64,000 bases of DNA from Diploptera punctata (GCA_030220185.1 JASPKZ010004199.1:2464001-2528000), one strand, 5' to 3'; positions 53,301 through 63,685 are shown, counted from the first letter of the stretch. The notes: generated by a model from the sequence alone, not told the origin. Numbers and translations are program-made.

Positions 53301-54162
53301 TATCCATTTAGAAGTTGTCAGGAGCCTTAATACTAAGGACTTTATTGCTGCCCTCTATAGATTTGTTGCCCGCAGAGGACGCCCTTGTCTCATATTGAGT
53401 GATATTGGTTCAAATTTTGTGGGTGCCAATAACGAGTTATTAAATTTTGTAAGGAAACATGCGAATGCTATTACCGAGAACATAGCAAATATGAATATTG
53501 AATGGAGATTTATTCCTCCTTCTAGTCCCCATTTTGGTGGACTTTGGGAGGCAGGAATAAAATCGGTTAAATCCCTTATGAAAAGGACTATAGGCAAAAC
53601 TATTCTTAGTTTTGAAGAATTGTGTACTTTGTTGTGTCAGATCGAGTCTGTACTAAATTCTAGACCTATCTGCACGCCCAGTGAATCCCATGAAGAAATG
53701 TACCTAACTCCCAGTCACTTCCTGGTCGGTAGACTATTAACTAGCACTATCCCTCCCGATATAGCCAACTGTCCCCTTTCCTACGATACAAGGTGGAAGG
53801 TAGTTCAGGCTCTCTACAGGTCTTTCTGGCAACAGTGGTCCAGACAATACCTGCAGTCGCTTCAGCAAAGGAGGAAATGGCTGTCTGCCGGAAGATGGTG
53901 CCCAGCTGTCGGTGATCTTGTGATCCTTCGGGACGACAACTTACCACCTCTGGTATGGAAGACTGGTGTGATCCAACAGCTTCACCCTGGGATCGATGGT
54001 GTGGTGCGAGTGGTCACCCTTAAGACTAAAACTGGATTATTTCGACGAGCAATTGTGAAACTTGTTCCCTTACCCAGTTGTGTTGAGAGATTCACCGATG
54101 TGTTAAATCGTGAGATCTCTCAAAGGGGGGAGCATGTTGACGCCTCAGGTTGGCTGCCTTGA
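50377..54162 (+). CDS. BEL Gag-protease-integrase polyprotein, RT deleted in frame
   Basis: An upstream in-frame ATG exists at 50350; 50377 (ATCAAAATG) has the better context. Residue numbers here count from 50350. Gag core about 125-300; zinc knuckles CHNCKSNKHNLTDC (about 334) and CYNCFSKGHTARFC (about 368); aspartic protease region ALLDSASQLSF (about 446); RT lead-in to YLPHHCVIKKSSTTT (about 731). There the frame passes straight to NSESPSRVDSELK, so all RT palm motifs (no YVDD) and most RNase H are absent. Then the integrase HHCC region (KHEHEMLLHSG..CYKC), core motifs GLDYGGP, LSDIGSNF (Asn of the usual DNG is Ile) and GLWEAGIK, and a C-terminal DUF5641-like domain. No stop or frameshift in 1,261 codons. 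Confidence 0.93.
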   Translation: MSFESEAKAIQKRGILKRSLTNLENYINSETISLNTLVARQSKLGDIWEQFEAVRNFLELEVDSKPGQDHARDHEDFENEYYELCGKVQDLIERLQKPTDSHGFDESRASSRSSCSFKLPAIQIPHFQGELTEYLSFKNTFESLVINNTNLDNVQRLHYLLSSLEGEPRQLLSNLAITEGNFGTAWKLIQQRYDNRRMILSQHVKCLLSLPSCSTGTAAEYRKVLNQVKGYINAIENLRSDVLLSDLMLQEIISSKMKGIHRSEWEAKHGATDIPSLVEFMEFLERKAQTLELSECKNIVVNEKLDVKPKVKSFHIANDSKSRYCHNCKSNKHNLTDCEEFNQLTVDDRVHLVGQIRLCYNCFSKGHTARFCKEKPCSKCQRKHNTLIHFERKPNVEHPAIVSPTAMKITSGLGSNVLLSTACVNVKDKVGRLVKVRALLDSASQLSFMTTNLLSKLGLATQSCKLPIVGIGDSDVSPVSLTCKVQLLSRVSNYRLNLNCAVVENITSQCPATEIDHSNWNIPSNIVLSDPNFNKPATIELLLGADVYHDIVCSETLRRKGYPTLIKTELGYIFSGAFPELCIKKRVDHRSVNFVKLDSLDKKLERFWQLDELQNPVFSPEEKACEQHFVENIQRDESGRFIVKLPIRLDVPSVAESKHTIKRFKHIERKLDKHSQLKEHYVGLMREYSDLGHMELAPPLEGNKSTFYLPHHCVIKKSSTTTNSESPSRVDSELKTQIRVLMSKVQAPEFEKYSSFLKLKRVYGYVLRFIHNTRNRDKLYSGSLSSIELKQTELMVVNRIQAVEYKREIHDLTSKKQVDSSSDLRSLNPFLDKNGLLRVGGRLENSQLTFDEKHPIILPAKNVVTKLLVKHEHEMLLHSGAQAVLCSLRTRYWIPRGRNTIRGVIRSCYKCFRVKPPLTSQMMGQLPEYRVEQSLPFVKVGLDYGGPIVIKGDNPRSRVKFKACIALFVCLVTKAIHLEVVRSLNTKDFIAALYRFVARRGRPCLILSDIGSNFVGANNELLNFVRKHANAITENIANMNIEWRFIPPSSPHFGGLWEAGIKSVKSLMKRTIGKTILSFEELCTLLCQIESVLNSRPICTPSESHEEMYLTPSHFLVGRLLTSTIPPDIANCPLSYDTRWKVVQALYRSFWQQWSRQYLQSLQQRRKWLSAGRWCPAVGDLVILRDDNLPPLVWKTGVIQQLHPGIDGVVRVVTLKTKTGLFRRAIVKLVPLPSCVERFTDVLNREISQRGEHVDASGWLP

Positions 54163-54693
54163 GTGGTTGGCGGGAGTTGTCAATGTTGGCCAACCTGAGT
54201 CCTCTCGTGTTTTTGAACCGCGTGGCGTACGCACCCTCTCTTGTGCTTGTGGAGCTCCTAGCGAGCGGTCGTGTGTGTGTGTGTCTCGTAGATGGCGGAC
54301 GTGTTTAGTGGTGCGCCTCTGCACATAGTGTTTAAGCATCTACACGAGCACATAAATAACTGTGAGTGATAAATTAAGGCTGAAATCAATAGCCACACAT
54401 TATAAGCATTATTAAGTGAATTAGAAGAGTGACGCTCTGTGTAAGTACTTTGTGAGAGAACTGAAAGCGACGAGAGCACGTGGTAAACTTACTGTACAAG
54501 ACGTGAGCACGTGTAAATTACTTGTTTAAATATAGTCTTATCTTCATATGATTAATTATTTGTGTCACAGCATTTCCTAAAATACAGTCCACTTTCCAGA
54601 GAGAAGAACTTTATCGCTATTTACAGGTTAGAAATAAAGCTCAGTGAACAATTACCTGTATGTGTAGTAGGTATTTATTGTTATTCTGCTACA
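54135..54693 (+). repeat. 3' LTR of BEL/Pao element
   Basis: 559 bp, same ends as the 5' LTR. The polyprotein stop codon (54160-54162) lies 25 bp inside it. Confidence 0.92.
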
Positions 54694-55010
54694 TATTGAT
54701 CTTCCATTGAGAATACTATCACTTAGTTTTGTACCCATAAACACAGCTTTCATTACCATTAATAGTCTTCAAAAGATAGTCTGGTTCACTTTCAAAGCCT
54801 TTCTTGAAGTTCTTGCAGACTTCTACACAATGAGAAGTCCAGCACAATCCATCTCACGTTCAATTCGTCTGACAAAATCATCTGACACTTCCCATTCTAC
54901 AGCCCCACAATATTGCACATGTCCTGGATTGTCTGCCTATGATCTTCCAGGACCATATTCCGAAGAGCAGTAACATTTTCAGGCATTATGTCGGTTGATG
55001 ACTGTCGTGA

Positions 55011-55112
55011 ACAAGGATTTTTGTCAACCGATGTTCTGTCTCTGGCATTTTATCATACTAGCTTGATGTCATGAGCTACACAGACATTATGGGAACTTTT
55101 GGGTAGCACCTT
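55011..55112. other. mariner 5' flank
   Basis: Probably the 5' part of the split mariner. No TIR was identified. Confidence 0.35.
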
Positions 55113-55523
55113 ATATTGTCTGACCAATGGATCTGTGCCCCCTTAAAAAAAGTGTGAACTAAAGCATACTTCCTTTTCTGTCTCAGTAAATCATTTCCCT
55201 CACTGCATTCCTATTTCTCTCTTTCTTTTCTATCTCTCTCTTTCTCCACTCCCACTACTCACAATTTTGAGCCTTCTTGCAGGATAGCTTATTCGCACTT
55301 GCACTTCAGTGTTGTCAACTCAACATGAATATTGTAATGCAGAGTGAAAGAAATGTTATTAAGCAAGTAATAGAATTTTGCAATAAAGAGAAACAAACAG
55401 GTCATTAAATGTTTCCTATAAATCAGGCAACAAAAAGAGCAGCTGCGATCACAGATGAGGCTTATTTTATTTCAATTGATGACATATTAAAATGACTTAT
55501 GTAATTTTTATGTCATTTATATA

Positions 55524-56824
55524 CAGAGGGTTGTTCACGATTCCTGGGGACAAGTTCGAAAGGTGATGATATCACTACTATTTATGCAGAGATGCTGCCC
55601 ACAACAGCACATGTTCATTCAGTCGAGTGCTACCTGCTACAGTGTTCGGATCTGGTTTACTCGTTAGTATGCTAAGGAAAATCGACCCTTTCTGGGAGGA
55701 GTAAGTAACAGCCCTTTCTGACGCTAATTACAGCTATAGTGCTATCATCGAAATGTGCAAGAAGCGTAGGTTCAATATATCCAGCAATGAGATTTACTCA
55801 GTTCTTAAGAAAAAAGGTAAAACTCGTATGGGATTGATTCCTAAGGGATAAAAACAAGTACACCCTAATCCTGCTACAAGCTGCACCCCTGAGGTGGTCA
55901 GGAAGGTTAAAGCCCTTGTGACAGGAAACAATCCAGCCACCCAGTGAGCAATAGCAGTGAAGTTGGGCATCTCTCTAGCAACCATAAATAACATAATAAA
56001 GAAAAATTTAAACTTAGAAAAGCGACATAAAAGCTGGGTTCACAAGCTCCTACCGAGACACATTGCAGAAAGGCGCACCAACAATAGAAAGGTCTGTGAA
56101 CTCCATCTTGCAGGTGATAAATGAAAGTTTATAGTGACTTTAGAGGTAAATGTATACCTTAATGATACAAATAAGTCATGAGCAATTTTTTACCATCCAA
56201 GAGGTGAAAAAAATTTTGAAAGGTGGTATACCGACTGCAGGGAAAGCTTTTCACGCGGCTTCATGATAATTGCAGGATTTTGCTACAATAGCAAGTTAAT
56301 CATCCACAGAGTAGAAAAAAAAAGCTAACGTTAACTCTGCCTACTACCAGAGGAATGTCCTGTCACCAATTTATACCTCTGAGATACCTTCCCTCTATGG
56401 TAGAGAAGTGAACAACGTCTGGATCCATCAGGATAAAGCTTCAAGCCACACCTATGCTGCTATACGCTGGTTCATGGAGACAATGGAGCAGACAACTGGA
56501 ATACATGCACTGCCCTTCAGTGAAATATCTGTAAGTCCCCTGATGCTGCACCCATGGATTTTTGTGCGTTTGGTCTCCTAAAAAGAGTGCTTGGAAGTAG
56601 GAGACCACGCTCTATTGAAGGTCTATGGAAAGCCTGCAAGGAGGAGTGGTCCAAAATTGGCATTGCTGTTCTTCGTAAAGCACTTCTGCAGTGGAAACTC
56701 CATTGCAGAGCGATAGCTAGAGTCCAAGACCATCCAATCGAACACAACCGCTGGTGGAGACACGAGTTTTCATGAGAAGGTTAGTGATGCAAACTTGTCC
56801 CCAGGAATTGTGAACAACCCTCCG
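55524..56824 (+). mobile_element. Tc1/mariner-like transposon, dead
   Basis: TIRs CAGAGGGTTGTTCACGATTC and complement, TA on both sides (55522-55523, 56825-56826), 1301 bp. Broken plus-strand transposase: SYSAIIEMCKKRRFNISSNE, AVKLGISLATINNIIKKNLN (HTH), GFCYNSKLIIHRVEKK, VNNVWIHQDKASSHTYAAIR (second catalytic Asp, with N to K after it) and a PLMLHPWIFVRLVS third region. Many stops. Its family is neither the mariner at 32464 nor the Tc1 at 58752. Confidence 0.8.
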
Positions 56825-57412
56825 TAGGCAGGTCAGAGTGTCTAACAAAGAAAATCAGGAGAGAGGGGGTCTGTTCAGAAGATGGAAAGCTAGAATCACC
56901 AGGGAAGAAGAGACCAAGGGAATCTTTAATTCTTGTAGATGATATGGACTGATGCATTTTAGGAAGAAATATGCAATAATTTTATACCATACAGAAAGAA
57001 ATTCCAACATTGAATATATTATTGAAGGTTGCACGAGAATTAATAAATTTCCAAGATGGGGAGAGAAACATTATGAAAACTGATTCATGACATGGGATTT
57101 AGATTTAAGAAATGTAGAAATACAAGATGTATTTTGATGAAAGGAATTATATTGTAGCATGGAGGGCCAGTTATTTAAGAAAAATTGTGCAGTATTGCAG
57201 AGAAGGAAAGTATATTGTGTATTTAGATGAAACACCGATACATCCACATTATACTGTCAAAATAGTTGGCAAAGTGATGATGTCTCTGGCATTACATCTT
57301 ACGACAGTGGCGAACGGCTGATATAATTACTCACGCTGGAGGTAGCAAAAGTTTTATCAATGGTGCGCTACTCATTTTCAAGTCGAAAATTAAAACAGGT
57401 GATTATCATGAT

Positions 57413-57947
57413 ATTGTATGAATGTGAAACTTGGGCTCCAGTGAAAAAACAGAAGGATAGAATACAGACGGCGGAGATGAGGTTCCTAAGACAAGTAAAA
57501 GGGTGTACAAGACTTGATAGAATAAGAAATGAGGATATAAGAGAAGAATTGAAAGTACAGCCTTTATTGGATAAAGTCACGAATTACAGACAGAAATGGA
57601 TTGATCACATGGATGGAATGAGTCATCATCATCATCATAGTACATTCACGAATTTAGGCCATTTGTTGACCTGTTTCGGCCTCAAGAGAAACACCATCCA
57701 GAAGTCTTTTGAGTGGACGTCCTGGTCTTCTTCTTCCTGCAGGTTGATATCTTAACATTTGTTTGGGTATTCTGTGATCTTCCATTCGATGAACATGTTG
57801 CATGGAATGAGTAAGGAGAGATATCCATTGTTAGCAAGAAATTATCAAGCAAGAGGAAGACGTGATGTTGGAAGACCTAGAAGACGTTGGGCTGATGCAT
57901 TATGAAGTCGGAACGGGCAATTGCCTAATCCCTGGAGTGATGATGAT
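57413..57947 (+). mobile_element. LINE insertion in the DDE transposase
   Basis: 12 bp duplication GATTATCATGAT (57401-57412, 57948-57959) restores the transposase frame across the site. Encodes ILYECETWAPVKKQKDRIQT, CTRLDRIRNEDIREELKVQP, then after a nested insert RGRRDVGRPRRRWADAL and a GATGATGAT end, an RTE-like C-terminus. Confidence 0.85.
57620..57800 (-). mobile_element. second LINE tail nested in the first
   Basis: Minus strand HVQRMEDHRIPKQML-like, PAGRRRPGRPLKRLLDGVSL and a CATCATCATCATCAT (GAT on the minus strand) end. ATGGAATGAGT flanks it on both sides as duplication. Confidence 0.75.
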
Positions 57948-58751
57948 GATTATCATGATGAAATGAATAGCACCAACTTTCAGAAGTGGCTCCTGGAGAA
58001 ACTGATAAATTTGCCTCCCAACTACATTGTGGTGATGGACAATGCAAAATATCATACGGTTCAAGAAAATAAGCCACCATATATTGCAAATAAGAAGACA
58101 GAAATTCAGTAGTAGCTGCGAATGAATGATATAACATTTGAGGAAAATACGGCAAAAGCAAAATTGTTGGAAATTGTGAAAAGGAATAAACCTGAGCAGA
58201 CTTATACAGCTGACTGCCTCCTGCACGAACACGGTCATACAGTGTTGTGATTACCACCATGTCATTGCGATCTTAATCCTATTGGGTAAGTGTGGAGTTT
58301 GGTAAAAAAAAAAGTTGCAAATAAAAACATAAAATCTACTTTAAGCAAGATAAAAACTATCACAGAAGATGCTATTTCATCAATAACAACTGATGTGTGG
58401 AAAAAAGAATGTAAACATTACAGAAGTTAGAGGCAGAATATAGAGAGACGGATGGATTAATCAAAGAGGAAGTAGCTCGATTTGTTATTAATTTGAGAGA
58501 TGACAGCAACAGCAATAGTAGTAACTCAGATTCAGATATGTTCGGGATGTGCCCTCTGTAATGTTATGCATTGTAAAAGACTTGTGAATTATTTTGATAA
58601 GCATAAATTAGAACTCCTGCATAGTATCAGTATGTTATGTCCATTCATTCTTCACATGTTTCCAGCTGTAGCTGATGACATGATTCCATTGCATAGTTAC
58701 ACTACTTGAAGAGTTGATTGGTGATTTTTTTAATGTAAACTACTGTATATA

Positions 58752-60287
58752 CACTGCTCAAAACTATTAGAGGAACACTATGAAATATGCAAATATTTTT
58801 TCATTGGACAAACATGAAATTAATAAAGTACATTATTTGTGGTTATTTATTTATTTATTTATTTATTGCTCATGTCAGTAAAAACAAATGAATAACGCTG
58901 ACAATTAACTTTTCAAATAATTCCGCTATGTAAGCAACTGAATCTTGTGCTTATTTTTCAAAGTTAAACACTCGTTATATAGAGTTAGTACCGTGTATGG
59001 CCTCCACGACATTCGATGACAGTTTGGCACCTTCGTGGCATGCTCCCAATAAGATTCTGCATTTCCTCTTGCGGGATATTCTCCCATTCCTCCTTCAGAG
59101 CATCTCCAAGTTGCTGCAGAGTTTTGTGGAGCTTGATGTCGGTTGCTGACCTTCCTGTCTAGAAGATCCCACAAGTGTTCAATAGGGTTGAGGTCTGGGC
59201 TGACCGCTGGCCACTCCATTACCTCAACTTCATTCCTCCTCAGGTAATCCCTGGTGACAGCTGCAGAATGTGCCCTGGCATTATCCTGCATAAACAGAAA
59301 TCCAGGGCCTACTCCAATGGCAGCAGGTACTACATGCTCTTCCAGAACGTGCTCGATATACCGGACAGCATTCAGTCGCTGGGAAACAAGTACAAGGTCT
59401 GTACGATTGTTGTACATAACTCCGGCCCACACCATTATGGAACCTCCTCCGAATCTATCAATTTCCTGTACAGCCTCTGCAGAAAATTTTTCTCCTGGCC
59501 GTCCCCAAACCCTCAATCGACCATCACAATGTGTAAGACGATACCTGGATTCGTCCGAGAAGAGCACAGACTCACACTGGTTCAGGTTCCAATCACCATG
59601 GTTTTCAGCATACGTACGTCTTGCTGCCTTATGCCCATTTGTTAAGCGTGGTTTTTTAACTGGCCTTTTTGGACGAATATTCTCTTTCCTTAATCTGTTC
59701 CTTATGGTTTGGTCTGAAACCCGGATTCCGGAAGCCATATGAAGGTCATTCTGCAGGTCTTTTGCAGTTTTTATACGCTATCGAAGAGCAGAAAGAACAA
59801 CGTATCTGTCATCCTGGGGGCTTGTTTTAAATTTATGGCCCTGGCCACGTCTTCTACAATACTGTCTCTCTGTGCCTGTTGCGTAACCTGGACACCACGG
59901 AAGGAGAAACCCCAAGTTCTCTAGCCACTTGTCGCAGAGATTGACCTTGTCGTAAAAGATGTAGAGCATGATACACTTCAAACTCATTTAAATGCCTCAT
60001 TTTGTCAGAGACTTCAATAAACAAGGCAATAATCAACATTCGTCACTATAGCAATATCAGGAAGCTTACCAATTAGAAGTGGCCAGTGCCTTCCAAAATA
60101 AAAATTTCTCTATATTTGTTATTTGAGGTAATTTCTCTGTATTTAGGCCATGGATCTTTAAAATTTGTATCCAATGATAAAATTAATAATTCAATTTACA
60201 TATTGTCCAACTTTCAGCATCACAGCTTTAAAAAACAATTACTTATTCAATTTATTACAAGTGTTCCTCTAATTGTTTTGAGCAGTG
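58752..60287 (-). mobile_element. Tc1 transposon, nearly intact
   Basis: 1536 bp, TIRs CACTGCTCAAAACTATTAGA and complement, TA at 58750-58751 and 60288-60289. Typical Tc1 length, with the transposase on the minus strand. Of the DNA transposons in the window this one looks youngest. Confidence 0.9.
58985..60000 (-). pseudogene. Tc1 transposase, two or more frameshifts
   Basis: Starts at ATG 60000: MRHLNEFEVYHALHLLRQGQ, SLRQVARELGVSPSVVSRL (paired-like HTH). The frame shifts near 59860, has a stop near 59777, then from 59738 ASGIRVSDQTIRNRLRKENI, LFSDESRYRL (D), FMQDNARAHSA (D) and SPDLNPIEHLWDLL (E of DD34E), and shifts again near 59120 before EEWENIPQEEMQNLIGSMPR and the stop at 58985. All three catalytic residues survive. 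Confidence 0.88.
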
Positions 60288-61154
60288 TATAAGCTCTGCA
60301 ATAGTCCATAGCTTAGGTGTGAACAAGATGAATTGAAATGTTTCACCCAATGCTTGAGGTAACAGTGACTTTAGAGTATTTCTATGACTATTTATAGATG
60401 TACAGTTCAGCAGAACATGTTCTAAATCCTCCTCTTCAGCTTGGCATAAGTGGGCACATAGGTGAGTCATTTAGGTTGAATCTATTTAAATATGTATTAG
60501 TCACTATGTGACCAATTCTTGCTCTTCATGCAAATGTTGCAGTGGATTATTGTCATACAGTTGTTTCAAGTCATTTGGTTTCTTTATAATTTTTTTTCAG
60601 TGTTTTTCCATTTTCAGATGTTAATCACTTGCTTGTCCAATATTTTGTGAAGTGTGTATTTATAGATGCTATTACTTTATTTAGGGATATCAATTTTCTA
60701 GGTTGTGGAAATAATTTTGTGCCTGTTTTTGCAATTTTGTCTGCCATTTCATTACCAAATATGCCACAATCGCAGGGAATCCACTGAAATGTTATTGTTT
60801 TCCCTGGTTATTTAACTCGAGCCATTCTTTTTCTGTAGGCTTTTGGTATTATTCTATGTGCATATGTCGTTGGGGTATATTGAATGATACTACATATTGC
60901 TGCTAAGGAATCAGTGAAGATACAGATTAATAGAGAAGGGCACTGTGATGCATACTGAATAGCTGCTTCTATTGCTACCAATTCTGAATCCAAGCTAAAA
61001 CAGGAATAGCATGGGATATAATAGCTTTCCTTGGTTTGCGAAACATAATATCCAGCTCCTGAGTTATCCATATGTTACGTTACATAGAATGTAAATTATT
61101 TTCATAAGCATAAATTAAAACTTCTGTACAGCATTAGTACCTATTTATTATATA

Positions 61155-62038
61155 TAGAGATCCATGAAAGTGGTTTTATTTTTAGGGAAAATTTGTTTTA
61201 AATTTTCAAGATTTCGATGTTATTGGGAATTTGGTGGTGTTATTCTAAACAAAATGTAAATTTGAGTCTAGTGTATTAAACACAATAAGAATGATATATC
61301 CAGTAGTTTAAGGTAAACTTTTAGCTTGTGCAATTGATATTGATTTTAATACACTAAAATGCATAAAATTTTAATCGTAATCACTAATTTGTAAGCAAAA
61401 TTTACCTTTTAAGAAAAAGCAATCATGGTGAGTATTTCTGCATTCTCATACTTAAGAGTGGCTGGCACACTTGGTTTTGGCATGACAATAGGCAGAAAAT
61501 TAAAAAAAAACAAATGATAATGAAAATTACTTGAGACTTAAGTAAAACACAAACTGACCAAGGTATACATTTCACATTCGCTGAATATATCTGTTGATTG
61601 AAACAAAGGGATAAAACTTATCTTATACGTTAATATAATTTGTATTTCTTGGAATTCATATTGGCCATAGAACTTAAAATCTATGGAGAGACCATATTTG
61701 AGCATGAGGACAGAAAATATTACCTCTATGTTGTAAACTGTGTTGCACTATTTCACTTTGCAAGACTGCATGGAGGAAGCAGATATGGCAGTTAAAAAGA
61801 AGATGGAATCTCAAGTGTTGAGAAATGCACTATAAAAATGTTTGCGAATAGAAAAAAAAAAACTCCAGAATTCATTGAAAATTTTAAATTTCGATGTTAT
61901 TTTGTGTTATCGTAGGATTTCGCAATTCAAAAATGCTTTTTTTGAGGTTATGGAAAGTGGAGTTAAGAAATAGTACGAGAAAATGTCAAAATTAGAGCAT
62001 TTTGCATTATTGGGACTCTCGAATTTCACTGATCTCTA
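61155..62038. mobile_element. MITE family X, copy B
   Basis: TAGAGATCCATGAAAG at left and TTTCACTGATCTCTA at right. 884 bp, non-coding. Compact reference for the expanded copy A at 3303-5714, so at least 1.5 kb in copy A is later insertion. Confidence 0.75.
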
Positions 62039-62310
62039 GTTATATAGTATGTCAATTTAAATTATTTTCATAAGCATAATTCATAAGGTTAAATTAGAAC
62101 TCCTTTGCAGTATCAATATGTTATGTTACATTGTATGTAAATTGTAAATTATTATCATTAGCTTAATTCATAGCATAAATTAGAAATCCTGTACAGTATG
62201 TTTTGGTATATAATATGTAAATTGTAAATTTTCATAAGCATAATTTATAAACATAAATTAGAATTCCTGCTTAGTATCAGTATGTTATATAGTTATGTAA
62301 GTAAGATCGT
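62039..62310. repeat. tandem subrepeats of the DDE transposon
   Basis: Three to four units of about 75-80 bp, each with ATGTAAATTGTAAATTATTT, CATAAGCATAA and AGAACTCCTGCACAGTATCA-type text. Related units occur at 4862-4975, 58600-58655 and 61078-61145. Confidence 0.65.
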
Positions 62311-62813
62311 AGCATGTAGTAACTTCGCCATAGCCGGTCCCTAGCCCGGATGAGAAAGAAGGAGGGTACATTCCTAGAATTTTATAATTTTATTAGAACT
62401 TCGAGACTACATTCCAAATCTAACCAAATAAGACAATGAGGTGAAGGAGAAGTATTTATGACGAAACATTTATCTTTAAAAACAATGTACGTAGATTCCC
62501 TTCATATAAATTCCACAATTAACCAATAAATATCCACTATTATAATTATCTCCATTAATCATAAAAATCAATGTCATTAGACCTACTTTAATTAAATATG
62601 AAGAAGTTATAATTCATTTTACATTATTCAATATTCTATAGCCATTACATTTGGGGAACATCCCTACTCTTAAGTTACCATGGTTGCTGTTTGACATGAT
62701 GGGAGAGAAGCATAGTGAAATGGAATGAGTACAGACATTTATTTTTCTAAGAATGATGTCAGCACTGTGGTGGCACAGATCTGTGGTCCGAGTATAATTA
62801 TAGAAATTACACC

Positions 62814-63520
62814 CATATCCACTGCCCCTTCTATCCTTAATTTGAAAACATAATACAAATTTTCAACCCCATTGCATATCTTATCCAGATATGCTAGTAG
62901 GAGGTTGGCATGTTACCACTTAAGTTAATGTGGCAAACATAATATACAATAGATAATGCAACTAAAGAGAGAAATTCTGCCTGAATCAGGATTTGAACCC
63001 AAGACCTCCAGCTTTACGTGCTATTCCTTACCATTGAGCTAGTCATGCAACTCCCCCCCAAGTACAAATTTCTCTCTTTACTACTCTCAATTTAGTAGCA
63101 GTGAAATTTCATTTACAATACAATTGAATTGCTTCTAAATCAAAAAGGAATTATGAGAGATTTTTACATTGTGTTATAAGCTAATTTGATTGTAATATAT
63201 AAATTATTACAAAACAACAGTCAGTAGCTTATAGCCTTCTGCTGAAGATGGAAGCCGGTTTCCAAAAGGCCTCAGGTTTTAAAAGATCTTAACCTAGTTG
63301 AGGATGATGGCACATTCCAGATATCTATTTTATTATTTTATCTTGTTGAAATTATCTGTAAACAATGGTTAACACAAGTGAAGAGAGAAATTATTTCCTG
63401 GTTCAGGCAGAAATGTTTCTGTTTAGTTATGTTAATGACATAATTGAATAATTATTCCTATGAATATTCAGACTTCTTAAAGGTTGAATTTATTTATTAC
63501 TTAGATTTATAAAAAATATT
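62814..63520. other. intronic sequence with tRNA-like and hammerhead-like relics
   Basis: 62978-63052 (minus): tRNA-like unit bordered by GAGAGAAATT and AATTTCTCTCTT, box B GGGTTCAAATCC. 63230-63320: CUGAAGA, stem II GGAA..UUUCC, AAAA (G12 lost) and AGGCCU, related to the 8565 family and inactive. The rest has nothing. Confidence 0.5.
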
Positions 63521-63549
63521 GTAATTAAATGGTAAAGAGAAAAATTTAT

Positions 63550-63622
63550 GTCTGAACCAGGAATCGAACCCCGAACCTTCAGCTTTCCATGCTGATGCTC
63601 TTAATCATTGAGCTAATTCAGG
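63550..63622 (-). repeat. tRNA-like domain (E1, left arm)
   Basis: Minus strand starts GCCTGAATTAGCTCAATGAT, with box B GGGGTTCGATTCC. The partner of the right arm with a few differences, e.g. at the acceptor end (TCAGAC). Confidence 0.65.
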
Positions 63623-63685
63623 CTTCCTTCCCATCCAAGCATAAATCCTTCCTTTACCTTACCCTACTGCTTGGTTGGGAAGGAA

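Larger units (their letters stand above)
49352..54693 (+). mobile_element. BEL/Pao LTR retrotransposon lacking reverse transcriptase
   Basis: 5342 bp from TG to CA. Components: LTR, leader 49910-50376, one open frame, a purine-rich stretch AAAGGGGGGAGCA directly before the 3' LTR, LTR. Inserted in a mariner pseudogene. The flanks GATGG and TATTG do not match, so no target duplication is evident. Full BEL elements are usually 6-8 kb; the shortfall equals the missing RT-RNase H region. Confidence 0.92.
47440..55010 (-). pseudogene. mariner transposase split by a LINE and a BEL element
   Basis: Three minus-strand pieces in order: 55010-54694 (VTALRNMVLEDHRQTIQDMC, KNFKKGFESEPDYLLKTING with the first catalytic region), 49351-49156 (WQVKSNVKSMLICFFDIERI, HEFIPPAQSFNDILRI) and 47761-47460 (VEDIQ-type, then NYWEWCVHSQGDYFENDDE). 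They match mariner transposase order. The gaps are exactly the BEL element and the LINE. Confidence 0.8.
56840..58470 (+). pseudogene. DDE transposase of the large transposon
   Basis: Order of remnants: FPRWGERHYEN..MGFRFKKC (56990-57120), RNYIVAWRASYLRKIVQYC, KYIVYLDETPIHPHYTV (first Asp; Pro where Trp is usual), AGGSKSFINGALLIFKSK, then after a LINE insertion YHDEMNSTNFQKWLLEKLIN, PPNYIVVMDNAKYHTVQ (second Asp), KRNKPEQTY..HEHGHTVL and CDLNPIG.VW where Gly replaces the catalytic Glu and a stop follows. Resembles the DDE_3-type transposases common in insects. Confidence 0.75.
58705..61078 (-). pseudogene. LINE with RNase H domain, split by Tc1
   Basis: 61078-60790: DSELVAIEAAIQYASQCPSL, ICIFTDSLAAICSIIQYT (RNase H with the catalytic Asp in TDS), then IPCDCGIFGNEMADKIAKTG. 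60480-60290: CAHLCQAEEEDLEHVLLNCT (zinc-finger-like end) to LWTIAELI. Left of the Tc1, 58749-58705 continues TVVYIKKITNQLFK*. An RNase H marks an I/R1/Loa-type LINE, different from the RTE-like ones. Confidence 0.7.
55113..62813 (+). mobile_element. large DDE transposon with nested insertions
   Basis: Left end TATATTGTCTGACCAATGGA and right end (inverted) TATACTCGGACCACAGATC match the TIRs of the MITE at 4379-5181, with about 200 bp of matching subterminal sequence on each side. About 7.7 kb now; without the insertions at 55524-56824, 57413-57947, 58705-61078 and 61155-62038 it would be about 2.8 kb. It carries its transposase (56840-58470) and then the roughly 75 bp subrepeats. Confidence 0.7.

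Noticed and set aside
50350..54162. Endogenous retrovirus with envelope
   Set aside because: Domain order and Gag/protease type are BEL/Pao, and no envelope-like coding exists between integrase and the 3' LTR.
59175..59742. 156- and 162-codon plus-strand frames
   Set aside because: Antisense shadows of the Tc1 transposase.
63242..63275. Hammerhead at 63242
   Set aside because: CUGAAGA and stem II are present, but AAAA replaces GAAA and the first stem I pair fails.
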